Source of the DNA: Armatimonadota bacterium
GTDB lineage: Bacteria; Armatimonadota; UBA5829; DSUL01
Length of the DNA: 64,000 bases
Assembly: GCA_025998755.1 (NCBI GenBank)
Contig: AP024674.1
Coordinates: 806,001-870,000, forward strand
Direction: 5' to 3'
Part shown: positions 1 to 8,461 of the stretch, piece by piece
Numbering within the stretch: position 1 is the first letter of the stretch
How the letters are laid out: each line of letters begins with the position of its first letter
Program-made: the position numbers and the translations under genes
Notes under the pieces: model-generated
The model's database searches: none
Seen by the model: the letters and a program-made list of their open reading frames with translations, nothing else
What the model was told of the DNA's origin: nothing

Positions 1-140
1 GCGGCACGTCCCATCACCCGGGACGCAACGTCGGAGTGGGCAAGGACTATACGCTGTATGCGCTGATTGACGGCTTCGTCAAGTTCGAAGGAAGCGAGAG
101 ATCCCGCAGGCTGGTCAGCGTCCTGCCGGAACGCCAGTAG
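1..140 (+). CDS. rpmA: 50S ribosomal protein L27, C-terminal part
   Basis: The 5' end lies outside the window; the visible frame starts at base 3 and ends with TAG at 138-140. The residues read [20 protein letters not shown] and continue to a VSVLPERQ end. The HPG-NVG-GKD-TL core and the later DG-V-FE are the L27 signature. L27 sits near the peptidyl-transferase centre of the large subunit. It is followed 33 bases later by obg, the widespread rplU-rpmA-obg order, which supports the call. Confidence 0.93.
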   Translation, partial: GTSHHPGRNVGVGKDYTLYALIDGFVKFEGSERSRRLVSVLPERQ

Positions 141-173
141 TCGCCGGGGAGTCCCCGGCAGGGACAACGGGAA

Positions 174-1508
174 TTGGACTTTGTTGACGAGGTCACGATC
201 CACGTCACGTCCGGGAAGGGCGGCGATGGCATCGTGGCCTTTCGTCGTGAAAAGTATGTCCCTCGCGGAGGGCCTGCGGGAGGGGACGGTGGCTGCGGGG
301 GCGATGTCGTTCTTCAGGCGGATGCTAGCCTGAATACTCTGGTAGACCTTCGCTACCAGACTCGTTACCGGGCCCCAGATGGAGGGCGCGGGGGGCCTAA
401 CAATCGCAGCGGCGCAAATCAACCGCCTTTGATAATCCGCGTACCGGTCGGCACCAGCGTCTACTGTGTGGAGAAAGACCGCTACATCGCGGATCTCACA
501 TATTCCGGCCAGACTGTGGTGGTAGCGAGAGGCGGCCGCGGCGGCCGCGGCAACGCGGCGTTCGCCACGCCGACGGAGCAGGCGCCCAAGTTCGCCGAAC
601 TGGGCGAGCCGGGCGAAAGCTTCACTCTCCGGCTGGAGTTGCGTCTACTGGCGGATGTGGGGGTGGTGGGCTTTCCCAACTGCGGCAAATCCACGCTCAT
701 CGCTTCCGTGTCAAACGCGCGGCCGAAGATAGGGGACTATCCCTTCACCACCCTGGTCCCGAACCTGGGTGTGGTCCGCGTGGGGCCAGGAGAATCGTTC
801 GTGATGGCCGACGTCCCGGGGCTGATCGAGGGAGCGCATCGCGGGGCGGGCCTGGGCCAGAGGTTTCTGAAGCACATTGAGCGCACCCGGGTCTTGATCC
901 ATCTGGTTGATTGCTCGCCTGCGACCGGCCGGGACCCTGTCTTGGACTATGAAGTCATCCGGGGTGAGCTGGAAGCCTACAGCCATTCAGTGGCGGCTTT
1001 GCCGGAGGTTGTCGGCCTGAACAAGGTGGACATTCCCGAAGCCCGGGAACGGGCCACGAAGGCGCAGCAGATCCTGACGGAGAAGTTTGAGAAGTCCGGT
1101 CGGGGTTGTCCGCTCATCCTGCCAGTCTCAGCAGCCACCGGAGAGGGTATCCAGCAACTGGTCTGGGCGGCGGCCCGGTTGTTGCGCAAAGCTCCTCCCC
1201 GGGCTCCAGTGGCTGTGGAGGAGGTTGTGCGCATCGAGGGACCGGAAGCGCCGTTCACGGTGGAGAGAGGACCGTCCGGAGAGTTCGTTGTCTCTGGCCG
1301 TCAGGCCGAGCGGCTTGTGGCGATGACGGACCTGGATAACGAGCAGGCCCTGCGCCGGCTTCAAGGCAGGCTGAATGCGCTGGGTGTCTTCCGCGAGCTG
1401 GAGAAGCGTGGCGTAAAGCACGGGGATACGGTGCGGGTGGGCTCGTTCGAGTTCGAATGGGTGGACGAGGGCGCGCAGCTGGGCGACGCTGGGCTGGCGG
1501 AAAAATGA
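174..1508 (+). CDS. obg: Obg/CgtA GTPase, 50S ribosome assembly
   Basis: A 444-residue Obg-family GTPase that acts in late large-subunit maturation and stress signalling. The N-terminal glycine-rich Obg fold (about residues 1-160) has the typical GGxGGxG loops. The G domain has a P-loop GFPNCGKST at 166-174, the switch sequence DVPGLIEGAHRGAGLG, and NKVD as the guanine-specificity motif. A C-terminal OCT domain follows (about 345-425). The start is TTG at 174, chosen because it gives the family-typical MDFVDEVTIHVTSGKGGDG opening. It lies directly after rpmA and 28 bases before proB, so it is probably co-transcribed with both. Confidence 0.97.
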   Translation: MDFVDEVTIHVTSGKGGDGIVAFRREKYVPRGGPAGGDGGCGGDVVLQADASLNTLVDLRYQTRYRAPDGGRGGPNNRSGANQPPLIIRVPVGTSVYCVEKDRYIADLTYSGQTVVVARGGRGGRGNAAFATPTEQAPKFAELGEPGESFTLRLELRLLADVGVVGFPNCGKSTLIASVSNARPKIGDYPFTTLVPNLGVVRVGPGESFVMADVPGLIEGAHRGAGLGQRFLKHIERTRVLIHLVDCSPATGRDPVLDYEVIRGELEAYSHSVAALPEVVGLNKVDIPEARERATKAQQILTEKFEKSGRGCPLILPVSAATGEGIQQLVWAAARLLRKAPPRAPVAVEEVVRIEGPEAPFTVERGPSGEFVVSGRQAERLVAMTDLDNEQALRRLQGRLNALGVFRELEKRGVKHGDTVRVGSFEFEWVDEGAQLGDAGLAEK

Positions 1509-1536
1509 CACGGCGGGAGGCAGCCGGAAGAGCGAT

Positions 1537-2640
1537 TTGAAACGGGTTGTGGTCAAAGTTGGCACGGCGACCCTGACGGATGAACGAGGCCATCTGGACG
1601 CGCAGTATATTGCCGCCCTCTGCGCGCAAGTGGTGCGGGCGCGTGAGGCGGGCTGGCAGGTAGCGCTGGTCAGCTCAGGCGCCATCCGCGCAGGAACGAT
1701 CCGCCTGCAGATGAAGCGGCGCCCGCGTTCGATTCCCGAAAAACAGGCCGCGGCGGCTGTGGGACAGGGCCTGTTGATGGACAAGTACGCCACAGAGCTG
1801 GACCGCTACGGCGCGCCGGCCGCACAGGTCCTGCTGACGCGGGACGATTTCTCGGATCGCACCCGGTACCTGAACGCCCGGAACACACTATTGACCCTGT
1901 TGCGCTTTGGAGCAGTACCGATCATCAACGAGAACGACACTGTCTCGGTGGAGGAGATCCGGTTCGGCGACAACGACATGCTGGCTGCTCTTGTTGGCAC
2001 GTTGGTCGACGCCGATCTGGTGCTGCTCCTGACGGATGTGCCTGGCCTTTGCACGGCGAAGCCAGGCGCGGGCCGTGATGCCGAAGTGATCCCGGAGGTG
2101 CGGGAGATCACGCCGGAGCTGCAGAGGATCGCCGGCGGAGGCGAGTCCGAGCGCGGGGGCACGGGAGGAATGTCCAGTAAGCTGGCTGCGGCGCAGATCG
2201 CGATGGCGGCGGGGATTCCGCTCACGATCGCGCATGGCCGGGAACCGGCGGTTGTGGAGCGCGTGCTAAGGGGCGAGAGACTGGGAACACGCTTTGTGCC
2301 CGGCACTTCGCGGCTGAACAGCCGTAAGCGGTGGATGGCCTTCGCCGTTCCAGCAAGGGGCAGCCTGCGGGTGAACGAGGGGGCTGCCCGGATGCTGGCG
2401 ACGCGGCGGGCATCGCTGCTCCCCGTGGGAGTGATCGAGGTTACAGGGAACTTCGGCCCGGGGGATCTGGTGCTGGTTGTCGATGAGGAGAACCGGACCG
2501 TGGCTCGCGGCTTCACGAACTACAGCGCGGATGAGGTCCGGCGGGTCATGGGTAAAAACTCCTCCGAGATCCGCCAAGTGCTGGGATATCACGAGTTCGA
2601 CGAGGTCATCCACCGGGACAATCTGGTGGTAGGAGTTTAA
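1537..2640 (+). CDS. proB: Glutamate 5-kinase
   Basis: Catalyses ATP-dependent phosphorylation of glutamate, the first and feedback-inhibited step of proline synthesis, in the cytoplasm. It has 367 residues, the usual length for the two-domain form. An amino-acid-kinase domain occupies about 1-260, opening with VVVKVGTATLTD and containing INENDTVS and a GTGGM motif. A C-terminal PUA domain covers about 275-360. The start is TTG. proA follows 18 bases after the stop, so the two consecutive proline enzymes form an operon with obg upstream and nadD downstream. Confidence 0.97.
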   Translation: MKRVVVKVGTATLTDERGHLDAQYIAALCAQVVRAREAGWQVALVSSGAIRAGTIRLQMKRRPRSIPEKQAAAAVGQGLLMDKYATELDRYGAPAAQVLLTRDDFSDRTRYLNARNTLLTLLRFGAVPIINENDTVSVEEIRFGDNDMLAALVGTLVDADLVLLLTDVPGLCTAKPGAGRDAEVIPEVREITPELQRIAGGGESERGGTGGMSSKLAAAQIAMAAGIPLTIAHGREPAVVERVLRGERLGTRFVPGTSRLNSRKRWMAFAVPARGSLRVNEGAARMLATRRASLLPVGVIEVTGNFGPGDLVLVVDEENRTVARGFTNYSADEVRRVMGKNSSEIRQVLGYHEFDEVIHRDNLVVGV

Positions 2641-2658
2641 GCGGCGGAGGAAACCGAA

Positions 2659-3921
2659 GTGGCAGATGAGATGACAGAGATGATCCGGGAGATGGCGCTG
2701 AAAGCGCGAACGGCGGCGCGTGGACTGGCGACAGCATCCACGAAGGTGAAGGATGCCGCCCTGCACGCCATGGCGGAGGCGCTGGTCTCGCGTCAGGACG
2801 AGATCATCGAGGCGAACGGAAGGGATCTCGCCGCTGCGCGAGAGAACGGACTGTCCGAGGCGCTCATAGACCGGTTGACGCTGAACCCGAAGCGCATTGC
2901 GGACATGGCGGAGGGATTGCGCCAGGTGGCCGCGCTTCCTGATCCGGTCGGGCGAGTCAGCAGGGGGTGGCGTTTGCCGAACGGGCTGGACATCAAGAAG
3001 GTCTCCGTTCCTATGGGCGTCATCGGGATCATCTTCGAGTCCCGTCCCAATGTCACCGTGGACGCCGCCGGGCTCTGCCTGAAGTCCGGGAACGCCGTCA
3101 TTTTGCGGGGCGGCAAGGAGGCCATTCACTCCAACTCGACCCTGACGCGGGTCATAGCGGACGCGGCTGAAAAGTCGGGGATCCCTGCGGGTGCGATGCA
3201 GCTGGTCGAGACCACCGACCGCGCCGCAGCCACGGCCATGATGGAGGCTTCCGGACTCATTGACTGCCTGATACCGAGGGGCGGCGCGGGGCTCATTCAG
3301 AGCGTCGTGCAGAACGCGAAGGTGCCGGTCATCGAGACAGGCGTCGGCAACTGCCATACCTACGTGGATGCTTCCGCCGACCTGCAAATGGCCTCCGACG
3401 TGGCCTTCAATGCCAAGGTGCAGCGCTGCGGCGTGTGCAACGCGATGGAGACCCTCCTGGTGCACGCGGATGTTGCCGGGCAGCTTCTGCCTTTGCTGTG
3501 TCAGCGGCTGGCCGATGCGGGTGTTGAGATTCGGGGGTGCGAGCGCACGCGCGCCCTGTTCCCGGCAGCCGTGCCCGCAACAGAGGAGGACTGGTTCACG
3601 GAGTATCTTGCGATGATTCTGGCGGTGCGTGTGGTGGACTCGCTGGACGAAGCCATACAGCACATCAACCACTATGGCTCCAAGCATTCGGAAGCCATCA
3701 TTACAAGAGACTTCGAGGCGGCGCGGAGGTTCGAGAACGAAATAGACGCGGCGGCGGTCTATGTAAATGCGTCCACGCGTTTCACTGACGGGTTTCAGTA
3801 CGGGTTAGGCGCAGAGATCGGCATCAGCACCCAGAAACTGCACGCGCGAGGCCCCATGGGCCTGGAAGAGCTGACCACATACAAGTATGTGGTCTACGGG
3901 AACGGTCAGATCCGGAGTTAG
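2659..3921 (+). CDS. proA: Gamma-glutamyl phosphate reductase
   Basis: NADPH-dependent reduction of gamma-glutamyl phosphate to glutamate semialdehyde, the second step of proline synthesis; it is thought to channel the labile product of ProB. It has 420 residues and an aldehyde-dehydrogenase fold. The catalytic cysteine is C232 in GVGNCHTYVD, and the family segment FESRPNVTVDAAGLCLKSGN is intact. The GTG start at 2659 follows a GGAGG Shine-Dalgarno sequence at about 2646-2650. It lies between proB and nadD on the same strand with spacings of 18 and 9 bases. Confidence 0.97.
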   Translation: MADEMTEMIREMALKARTAARGLATASTKVKDAALHAMAEALVSRQDEIIEANGRDLAAARENGLSEALIDRLTLNPKRIADMAEGLRQVAALPDPVGRVSRGWRLPNGLDIKKVSVPMGVIGIIFESRPNVTVDAAGLCLKSGNAVILRGGKEAIHSNSTLTRVIADAAEKSGIPAGAMQLVETTDRAAATAMMEASGLIDCLIPRGGAGLIQSVVQNAKVPVIETGVGNCHTYVDASADLQMASDVAFNAKVQRCGVCNAMETLLVHADVAGQLLPLLCQRLADAGVEIRGCERTRALFPAAVPATEEDWFTEYLAMILAVRVVDSLDEAIQHINHYGSKHSEAIITRDFEAARRFENEIDAAAVYVNASTRFTDGFQYGLGAEIGISTQKLHARGPMGLEELTTYKYVVYGNGQIRS

Positions 3922-3930
3922 CGGACGGAG

Positions 3931-4533
3931 TTGGGCGCGTATGGCATTATGGGCGGCACCTTCGACCCGGTGCACTTCGGCCATCTGTTGATGGCGGAGC
4001 GGGCGCGGGAGGAGTTCGGACTCCAGCGGGTGATCTTCGTGCCTGCCGGAGTTCCTGCCCACAAGCCTGCCTGGCGCGTGACAGAGGCGCAGCACCGCTG
4101 GAACATGGTCTGCCTCGCCATCGGAGACAACGCGTGTTTCGAGGCCTCGCGCATCGAGATCGACCGGCCCGGCCCGACATATTCCATAGACACCGTAAGG
4201 GAGTTCCGCCGGCTGTGGCCGGAGGATGAACCTTTCTTCATTGTGGGAATGGATACTGTGGAGGAGATTCCCGGATGGCATCGGGCGGAAGAGCTGGTCC
4301 ATCTGACACAGTTCATTGTGGCCTGCCGCCCCGGCTGGGATTGCAATCCGCGTGAGGTTCTTCCCGAAGGTTTTCCTGTCCGGTTGCATCTGGTCGAAAG
4401 CCCGTTGATGGAGATCTCTTCCACGGATATCCGGGAACGCGTCCGGCGGGGCAAAAGCATCCGCTACACCGCTCCGGCGTCTGTGGTGGACTATATTCAG
4501 GCGAACAATCTTTACAGGGATGGGGATGACTGA
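3931..4533 (+). CDS. nadD: Nicotinate-nucleotide adenylyltransferase
   Basis: Transfers AMP from ATP to nicotinate mononucleotide in NAD synthesis. It has 200 residues and a nucleotidyltransferase fold. The ATP-binding GGTFDPVHFGHL motif sits near residue 8 and the late ISSTDIR motif near residue 160; both diagnose the family. The start is TTG, 9 bases after proA. The last 14 bases overlap the LCP gene, indicating translational coupling. The order nadD, LCP gene, rsfS is common in Gram-positive-type and related genomes. Confidence 0.96.
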   Translation: MGAYGIMGGTFDPVHFGHLLMAERAREEFGLQRVIFVPAGVPAHKPAWRVTEAQHRWNMVCLAIGDNACFEASRIEIDRPGPTYSIDTVREFRRLWPEDEPFFIVGMDTVEEIPGWHRAEELVHLTQFIVACRPGWDCNPREVLPEGFPVRLHLVESPLMEISSTDIRERVRRGKSIRYTAPASVVDYIQANNLYRDGDD

Positions 4534-5707
4534 CTGGCGCAAAAACCTGCTGTGGGGTCTTGTTGTGGTGGGAGCTCTGGCGATGGCGGCCGGCGGGGCG
4601 GCCCTCCGGCTGGTAAGTGAGAAGCTGGAGACATCCGCTTCGCGCCTGGTGCTGGAGCGCCCGTTCGAGGGGAGGGACATTATCTACATCCTTGTGCTTG
4701 GTGAGGACAATACTCACAGCAAGAACCCGTCCGTGCGGGGCCGCACGGACACCATACTCGTGGCGGCTGTGGACCTGAAGAACCGAAGGGCGCAGGGGAT
4801 CAGTATTCCGCGCGACACGCGGGTGCAGTTGCCGGGACGCAGCTCCCACGAGAAGATCAACGCCGCATATGTCCACGGCGGTGCCCAGGCCTCGGCGCAG
4901 GCAGTGGCGGACCTGCTTGGCGTGCCCATCCACTACTATGTGAAGACCAACATCGAGGGTCTCAAGAATCTTGTGGACCTCCTCGGCGGTGTCGAGATAG
5001 ATATCGAGAAGGATATGCGCTATGTGGATCGCCGGGGCGGCCTGTATATTAACCTGAAGAAAGGTTACCGCCACCTGGACGGGGACAAAGCGCTGCAGTA
5101 TGTCCGCTTCCGGCACGACCGGATGGGCGACCTCTCCCGCATCCAGCGTCAACAGAAGTTCCTGCGCGCCCTGGCGCGGCGCGTCACGGCCCCGGAGAAC
5201 TGGACCAAACTCCCGCAGTCCATCGACGAGATTCTGGCCAATGTGGAGACGAACTTGAGCGCGCGGGAGATCCTGGCGCTGGCGAGGCTTGCGAAGGACA
5301 TTCCGGAGGATGCGGTGAAAACGGCGGTCCTGCCCGGCGCCCCGGCGAACATCGGTGGGATCAGCTACTATCTTCCGGCTACGGACGAGATCCCGGCGGT
5401 GGTCGCCGAGATGCTGAAGTTTGAAGCTCCCAAGCCCACTGTGGCCGTGCTGAACGGGTCCGGCGTGGCCGGGTCGGCGGAGCGCCTGGCGGAAGTGCTG
5501 CGCGGAGCGGGCTACCGCGTGACGAAGACGGGAAACGCCCGCCGGTTCGATTACGAGCGATCGGTGGTGCTGGCGCGGGATCCGGATGATGTCCAGACCC
5601 TCGCGATCGCCGAGCTGCTGAACTGCCGTCCGGGCCGTCTGGAGCCGGACGCGAGGTATCCGGCTGACGCCAGAGTCGTCGTCATCGTGGGCCGTGACTA
5701 CTATTGA
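4520..5707 (+). CDS. LytR-CpsA-Psr family cell-wall transferase
   Basis: A 395-residue LCP protein. Members move lipid-linked anionic glycopolymers onto peptidoglycan outside the membrane. There is one N-terminal membrane anchor (about residues 10-30). The LCP domain carries RGRTDTILVA, SIPRDTRVQLPG and the KINAAYVHGG segment, which include the conserved Asp/Arg residues of the active site. A LytR_C domain follows at about 305-390 (AVLNGSGVAGSAERLAEVL). The ATG start overlaps nadD by 14 bases. The exact polymer moved cannot be deduced. Confidence 0.93.
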   Translation: MGMTDWRKNLLWGLVVVGALAMAAGGAALRLVSEKLETSASRLVLERPFEGRDIIYILVLGEDNTHSKNPSVRGRTDTILVAAVDLKNRRAQGISIPRDTRVQLPGRSSHEKINAAYVHGGAQASAQAVADLLGVPIHYYVKTNIEGLKNLVDLLGGVEIDIEKDMRYVDRRGGLYINLKKGYRHLDGDKALQYVRFRHDRMGDLSRIQRQQKFLRALARRVTAPENWTKLPQSIDEILANVETNLSAREILALARLAKDIPEDAVKTAVLPGAPANIGGISYYLPATDEIPAVVAEMLKFEAPKPTVAVLNGSGVAGSAERLAEVLRGAGYRVTKTGNARRFDYERSVVLARDPDDVQTLAIAELLNCRPGRLEPDARYPADARVVVIVGRDYY

Positions 5708-5737
5708 GACGAAGCCGCCGGAAGGTGAACCGAAACA

Positions 5738-6112
5738 ATGCCCTCTCTATCGTCCAAGCTGCCTGCGGAACAGAAGCTGAAGTTGATCCTGGATTCTCTG
5801 GAGGAGAAGAAGGCCATCGCTCCGGAGGTGATGGATCTGACCGGCCGGACTCTGGTGGCGGATTATTTCGTGGTGACGCACGGAACGTCGGACGTGCACA
5901 TCCGGGCCCTTTCGGATGCCGTAGTCGAGGCCATGGAGGAGAAGGGGGGCCAGCGGGCCCGGCAGGAGGGGGACTATCACGCCAACTGGGTGCTGCTGGA
6001 CTACGGTGACGTGGTGGTTCACATCTTTACCGCTGAAGCGCGGGCGATGTACGATCTGGACTCTCTGTGGAGAACCATGGAGGAGCGCAGGGGAGACGCG
6101 AGCCAGGACTGA
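5738..6112 (+). CDS. rsfS: Ribosome silencing factor RsfS
   Basis: A 124-residue RsfS/Iojap-family protein that binds L14 on the large subunit and blocks subunit joining when nutrients are low. Characteristic segments are DYFVVTHGTSDVHIRALSDAV, EGDYHANWVLLDYGDVVVHIF and the closing YDLDSLW. Its TGA stop shares a base with the next ATG (TGATG), so the downstream TPR gene is probably translated by re-initiation. The order nadD-LCP-rsfS is typical. Confidence 0.95.
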   Translation: MPSLSSKLPAEQKLKLILDSLEEKKAIAPEVMDLTGRTLVADYFVVTHGTSDVHIRALSDAVVEAMEEKGGQRARQEGDYHANWVLLDYGDVVVHIFTAEARAMYDLDSLWRTMEERRGDASQD

Positions 6113-6801
6113 TGCGGGACGAGCCTGCGGCGGAGGAGTTTCAGAAGCTTCTCAGAAGCGCTGTGGTCTTCCTGCGGCGGGGAGACCTGGAGAGCGCTGA
6201 ACGCGCCTGCCGGCAGGCCATCGAGATCGGGGGAGAAGCGCCGGAGGCGCTGGAGCTTCTGGGGGATGTCCTTGCTGAGCGCGGCCAACGCGAAGCGGCG
6301 ATGGACGCCTATCGCAGGGCATTCACATCGAATCCATCTCTGGCGTCTGCTGAGACCAAATACGCAAAACTGGTCCTTGCTGCTACCGAGGCTGCCAGAC
6401 AGGCCGAAAAGCTTCAAACTGTTCTGGCGTCTGCCGGAGAAGCTGCCCGGCCACTGGGCAAGAGTGCAGCGCTCGCGTGTCTGGCTTCGGCAGCGTGGCC
6501 TGGGCTGGGGCAATGGTATAACGGAGAGACCGCCAAGGCGGCCATTCTCGCGGGCGCGTTCGGGGTGGTGATGGTTGTGTTGCTGCTGACCGGCGATTTC
6601 TTCCGCATCCTGACTCTGTTGACGTTGGGGTTCTCGTCGGCGGCGGGAAGGGTGGCTCCTGAGCGGGTCAGCCTGATCTCCTGGCTCCTCTGGGGCGGTG
6701 CAGGATGCGCGTGGCTGTATGCGGTCATAGACGCCTGGCTGCGGGCGCACCGGCCTGTCCGCTCCCCGGCTGCCAGCCACTACACGGAGCCGGACTTCTG
6801 A
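6112..6801 (+). CDS. TPR protein with C-terminal membrane domain
   Basis: A 229-residue protein with no recognised specific function. Residues about 5-95 form two TPR-like helical hairpins (FLRRGDLESAERACRQAI and ELLGDVLAERGQREAAMDAY). The C-terminal half has an AWPGLGQWYNGE motif, as in small TM2/DUF5683-like membrane modules, followed by about three hydrophobic helices. I chose the ATG at 6112 because it overlaps the rsfS stop as TGATG; a longer frame beginning at 6067 would lie inside rsfS. The PP2C gene begins two bases after its stop, so the two may work together in signalling or envelope control. Confidence 0.7.
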   Translation: MRDEPAAEEFQKLLRSAVVFLRRGDLESAERACRQAIEIGGEAPEALELLGDVLAERGQREAAMDAYRRAFTSNPSLASAETKYAKLVLAATEAARQAEKLQTVLASAGEAARPLGKSAALACLASAAWPGLGQWYNGETAKAAILAGAFGVVMVVLLLTGDFFRILTLLTLGFSSAAGRVAPERVSLISWLLWGGAGCAWLYAVIDAWLRAHRPVRSPAASHYTEPDF

Positions 6802-6802
6802 G

Positions 6803-7654
6803 TTGAGCGCGAACGATGGGGAGGTCCGCGATCCTGTGTTCCCTTCGGGAAAAGGGAGCCGAGCATTACCCCTGCCACCCGTGCGGCAGTTGCCGGGAAA
6901 GCTGCGGGTGCGCGCTTATGCGCTCAGCGCCACCGGGCGGAGACTCACGAACGAGGACGCTTTCGTCTGCGTCGTGGATCCTCCGTCGCCGGAGTGGGTA
7001 CAGGGTCTTTTCATAGTCGCGGACGGGATCGGCGGGAGGCAGAATGGCCAGATCGCCAGTTCCGTCGCCGTACGCGCCGCCCGGGAGGCTGTCCTGGGGG
7101 CCGAAGGGTTTTTCTCGCCGGAGCGTGCCCGGGATGCATTGCTGGAAGCATTCCGCCGGGCGGACCGTGAGGTCTACAAAGTCTCTCGGACCGATCCGCT
7201 GCTGGATGGGATGGGAACCACCCTGACGGTGGCGCTGCTGGCGCAGCGGCGTCTATTCGTGGCCAGTCTGGGCGACTCCCGCGCTTATTTGCATCGAGGG
7301 CGCAGGCTGGTGCAACTGACCGACGACGACTGGATGCGGACGTGCGCGGAAGCGTTGCCACCCGGCGGTGACGGGGTTCCTGATCAGGATCTGACCGTCG
7401 TGACTCGTGCGGTGGGATGGGGCGATGACGAACTGGCCCCTCAGACGATACAGATCGAGGTCGGGGCGGAAGACCTGATTCTGGTGTGCACGGACGGTCT
7501 CTGGGACGGTCTGAGCGAGCGGCAGATCGAGGAGGCCCTTCATCGTCACGGCAAGCATCCGGACGTGTGCGTCCGGAGGGTCGTCCAGATGGCGGCAGCG
7601 CGCCCGGATGCCGATAACGTGACGGCTATTGTGGCCCGTCTGGAACAGGCGTGA
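6803..7654 (+). CDS. PP2C-family serine/threonine phosphatase
   Basis: A 283-residue metal-dependent phosphatase. The PP2C motifs are in order: TNEDAF near residue 49, ADGIGGRQNGQIAS near 74, GMGTTLTVALL near 135, SLGDSRAYLHRG near 153, CTDGLWDGLSERQIEEA near 231 and the final DNVTAIV near 272. The aspartates of these motifs bind the catalytic Mg/Mn ions. The start is TTG, immediately after the TPR gene. No kinase gene is visible nearby, so its substrate is unknown. It ends the rpmA-to-PP2C gene run; a tRNA promoter follows. Confidence 0.92.
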   Translation: MSANDGEVRDPVFPSGKGSRALPLPPVRQLPGKLRVRAYALSATGRRLTNEDAFVCVVDPPSPEWVQGLFIVADGIGGRQNGQIASSVAVRAAREAVLGAEGFFSPERARDALLEAFRRADREVYKVSRTDPLLDGMGTTLTVALLAQRRLFVASLGDSRAYLHRGRRLVQLTDDDWMRTCAEALPPGGDGVPDQDLTVVTRAVGWGDDELAPQTIQIEVGAEDLILVCTDGLWDGLSERQIEEALHRHGKHPDVCVRRVVQMAAARPDADNVTAIVARLEQA

Positions 7655-7693
7655 AAGGGTGGGGCGCTGTCTAGTGAGACGGGTCCGTTTGTG

Positions 7694-7722
7694 TTGACAG
7701 TGCCTTCCGGCGGTGTTAGAAT
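7694..7722 (+). promoter_or_regulatory. Sigma-70 type promoter of the tRNA cluster
   Basis: A perfect TTGACA (-35) at 7694-7699, a 17-base spacer, and TAGAAT (-10) at 7717-7722. The predicted start is near 7729, 15 bases before tRNA-Leu. It is among the best promoters in the window and fits a highly expressed stable-RNA operon. Confidence 0.85.
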
Positions 7723-7743
7723 AACAGCGCCGGGGGATGGCGT

Positions 7744-7828
7744 GGGGATGTGGCGGAACTGGTAGACGCGCTGTCTTGAGGGGGCAGTGAGCTTGCTCGT
7801 GAGAGTTCAAATCTCTCCATCCCCACCA
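7744..7828 (+). tRNA. tRNA-Leu (anticodon GAG)
   Basis: An 85-base type II tRNA with a long variable arm. The acceptor stem GGGGATG (7744-7750) pairs with CATCCCC (7818-7824), followed by A and an encoded CCA. The anticodon loop TTGAGGG contains GAG, which reads CUC/CUU leucine codons. The T arm has the usual GTTCAAAT. Confidence 0.95.
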
Positions 7829-7866
7829 GTTTTTAAGCCGTGTCCGCCGGGCCCCGGGCTCATTGC

Positions 7867-7941
7867 GGGCGATTAGCGCAGTGGGAGCGCGCCTCGTTCA
7901 CACCGAGGAGGTCACTGGTTCAAATCCAGTATCGCCCACCA
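7867..7941 (+). tRNA. tRNA-Val (anticodon CAC)
   Basis: 75 bases. The acceptor stem GGGCGAT (7867-7873) pairs with ATCGCCC (7931-7937), and CCA is encoded. The anticodon stem CCTCG/CGAGG closes the loop TTCACAC, giving CAC for GUG codons. Confidence 0.95.
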
Positions 7942-7984
7942 TTGCCTTTTACAACCGCTGCAAGGCGGTGGAGCCGGACGACAG

Positions 7985-8058
7985 ACTGACGTGCGGTTTT
8001 TCAGGGCGCGGGAGCACATCAGTCGGGATGGCGCGACCTGACTGAAAACCGCATCAGT
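7985..8058 (+). repeat. Long imperfect inverted repeat in tRNA spacer
   Basis: The left arm ACTGA then TGCGGTTTTTCAG (7985-7989, 7992-8004) pairs with CTGAAAACCGCA then TCAGT (8042-8053, 8054-8058). There is one unpaired T and a two-base bulge. A further CGCG/CGCG pairing lies inside. The RNA would form an extended hairpin of about 74 bases between tRNA-Val and tRNA-Gly. It could be a processing signal, an attenuator or a small RNA; no protein frame explains it. Confidence 0.6.
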
Positions 8059-8075
8059 GCTGTCAGGCAGGGCGC

Positions 8076-8150
<75 letters not shown>

Positions 8151-8196
8151 GTTTGAAGCCCTGGAGCCCGGCAGGCCGGGGCTAAAGATTCTTGAA

Positions 8197-8241
8197 GAGG
8201 CGGACTAAGATGCTGGTCCGCCTCTCCCGTTCTCTTTTTTT
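8197..8241 (+). terminator. Hairpin with downstream T-run before tRNA-Cys
   Basis: The stem GAGGCGGAC (8197-8205) pairs with GTCCGCCTC (8216-8224). A pyrimidine stretch and seven Ts at 8235-8241 follow. The T-run begins 10 bases after the stem, so it is not a textbook terminator. It may cause partial termination or serve as a processing hairpin. A smaller GC hairpin lies just upstream at about 8167-8183. Confidence 0.4.
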
Positions 8242-8245
8242 GCGG

Positions 8246-8320
8246 GGCGGCGTAGCCAAGTGGTAAGGCAGGGGCCTGCAAAGCCCTTATGCATCGGTTC
8301 GATTCCGATCGCCGCCTCCA
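8246..8320 (+). tRNA. tRNA-Cys (anticodon GCA)
   Basis: 75 bases. The acceptor stem GGCGGCG (8246-8252) pairs with CGCCGCC (8310-8316), and CCA is encoded. The loop CTGCAAA contains anticodon GCA. It is the last of the four tRNAs and is separated from tRNA-Gly by a hairpin/T-run element, so its expression may differ from the first three. Confidence 0.95.
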
Positions 8321-8461
8321 GTTCCTTTCTCTCCCCGAACGGTGTCTGTGATTCCTGGACACGCAGGCAGGATTGTCCACGAGAAGCAGTTGGTGCAGGA
8401 GAAGCCTCCGCCGCGATAGAAAAGCCGGGTAGCACGAACTCTTTTGCGCGGAGGTTCTCTG

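Noticed and set aside
2266-3687. A 473-residue minus-strand frame across proB and proA
   Set aside because: A shadow frame in GC-rich coding DNA; the plus-strand enzymes are unmistakable.
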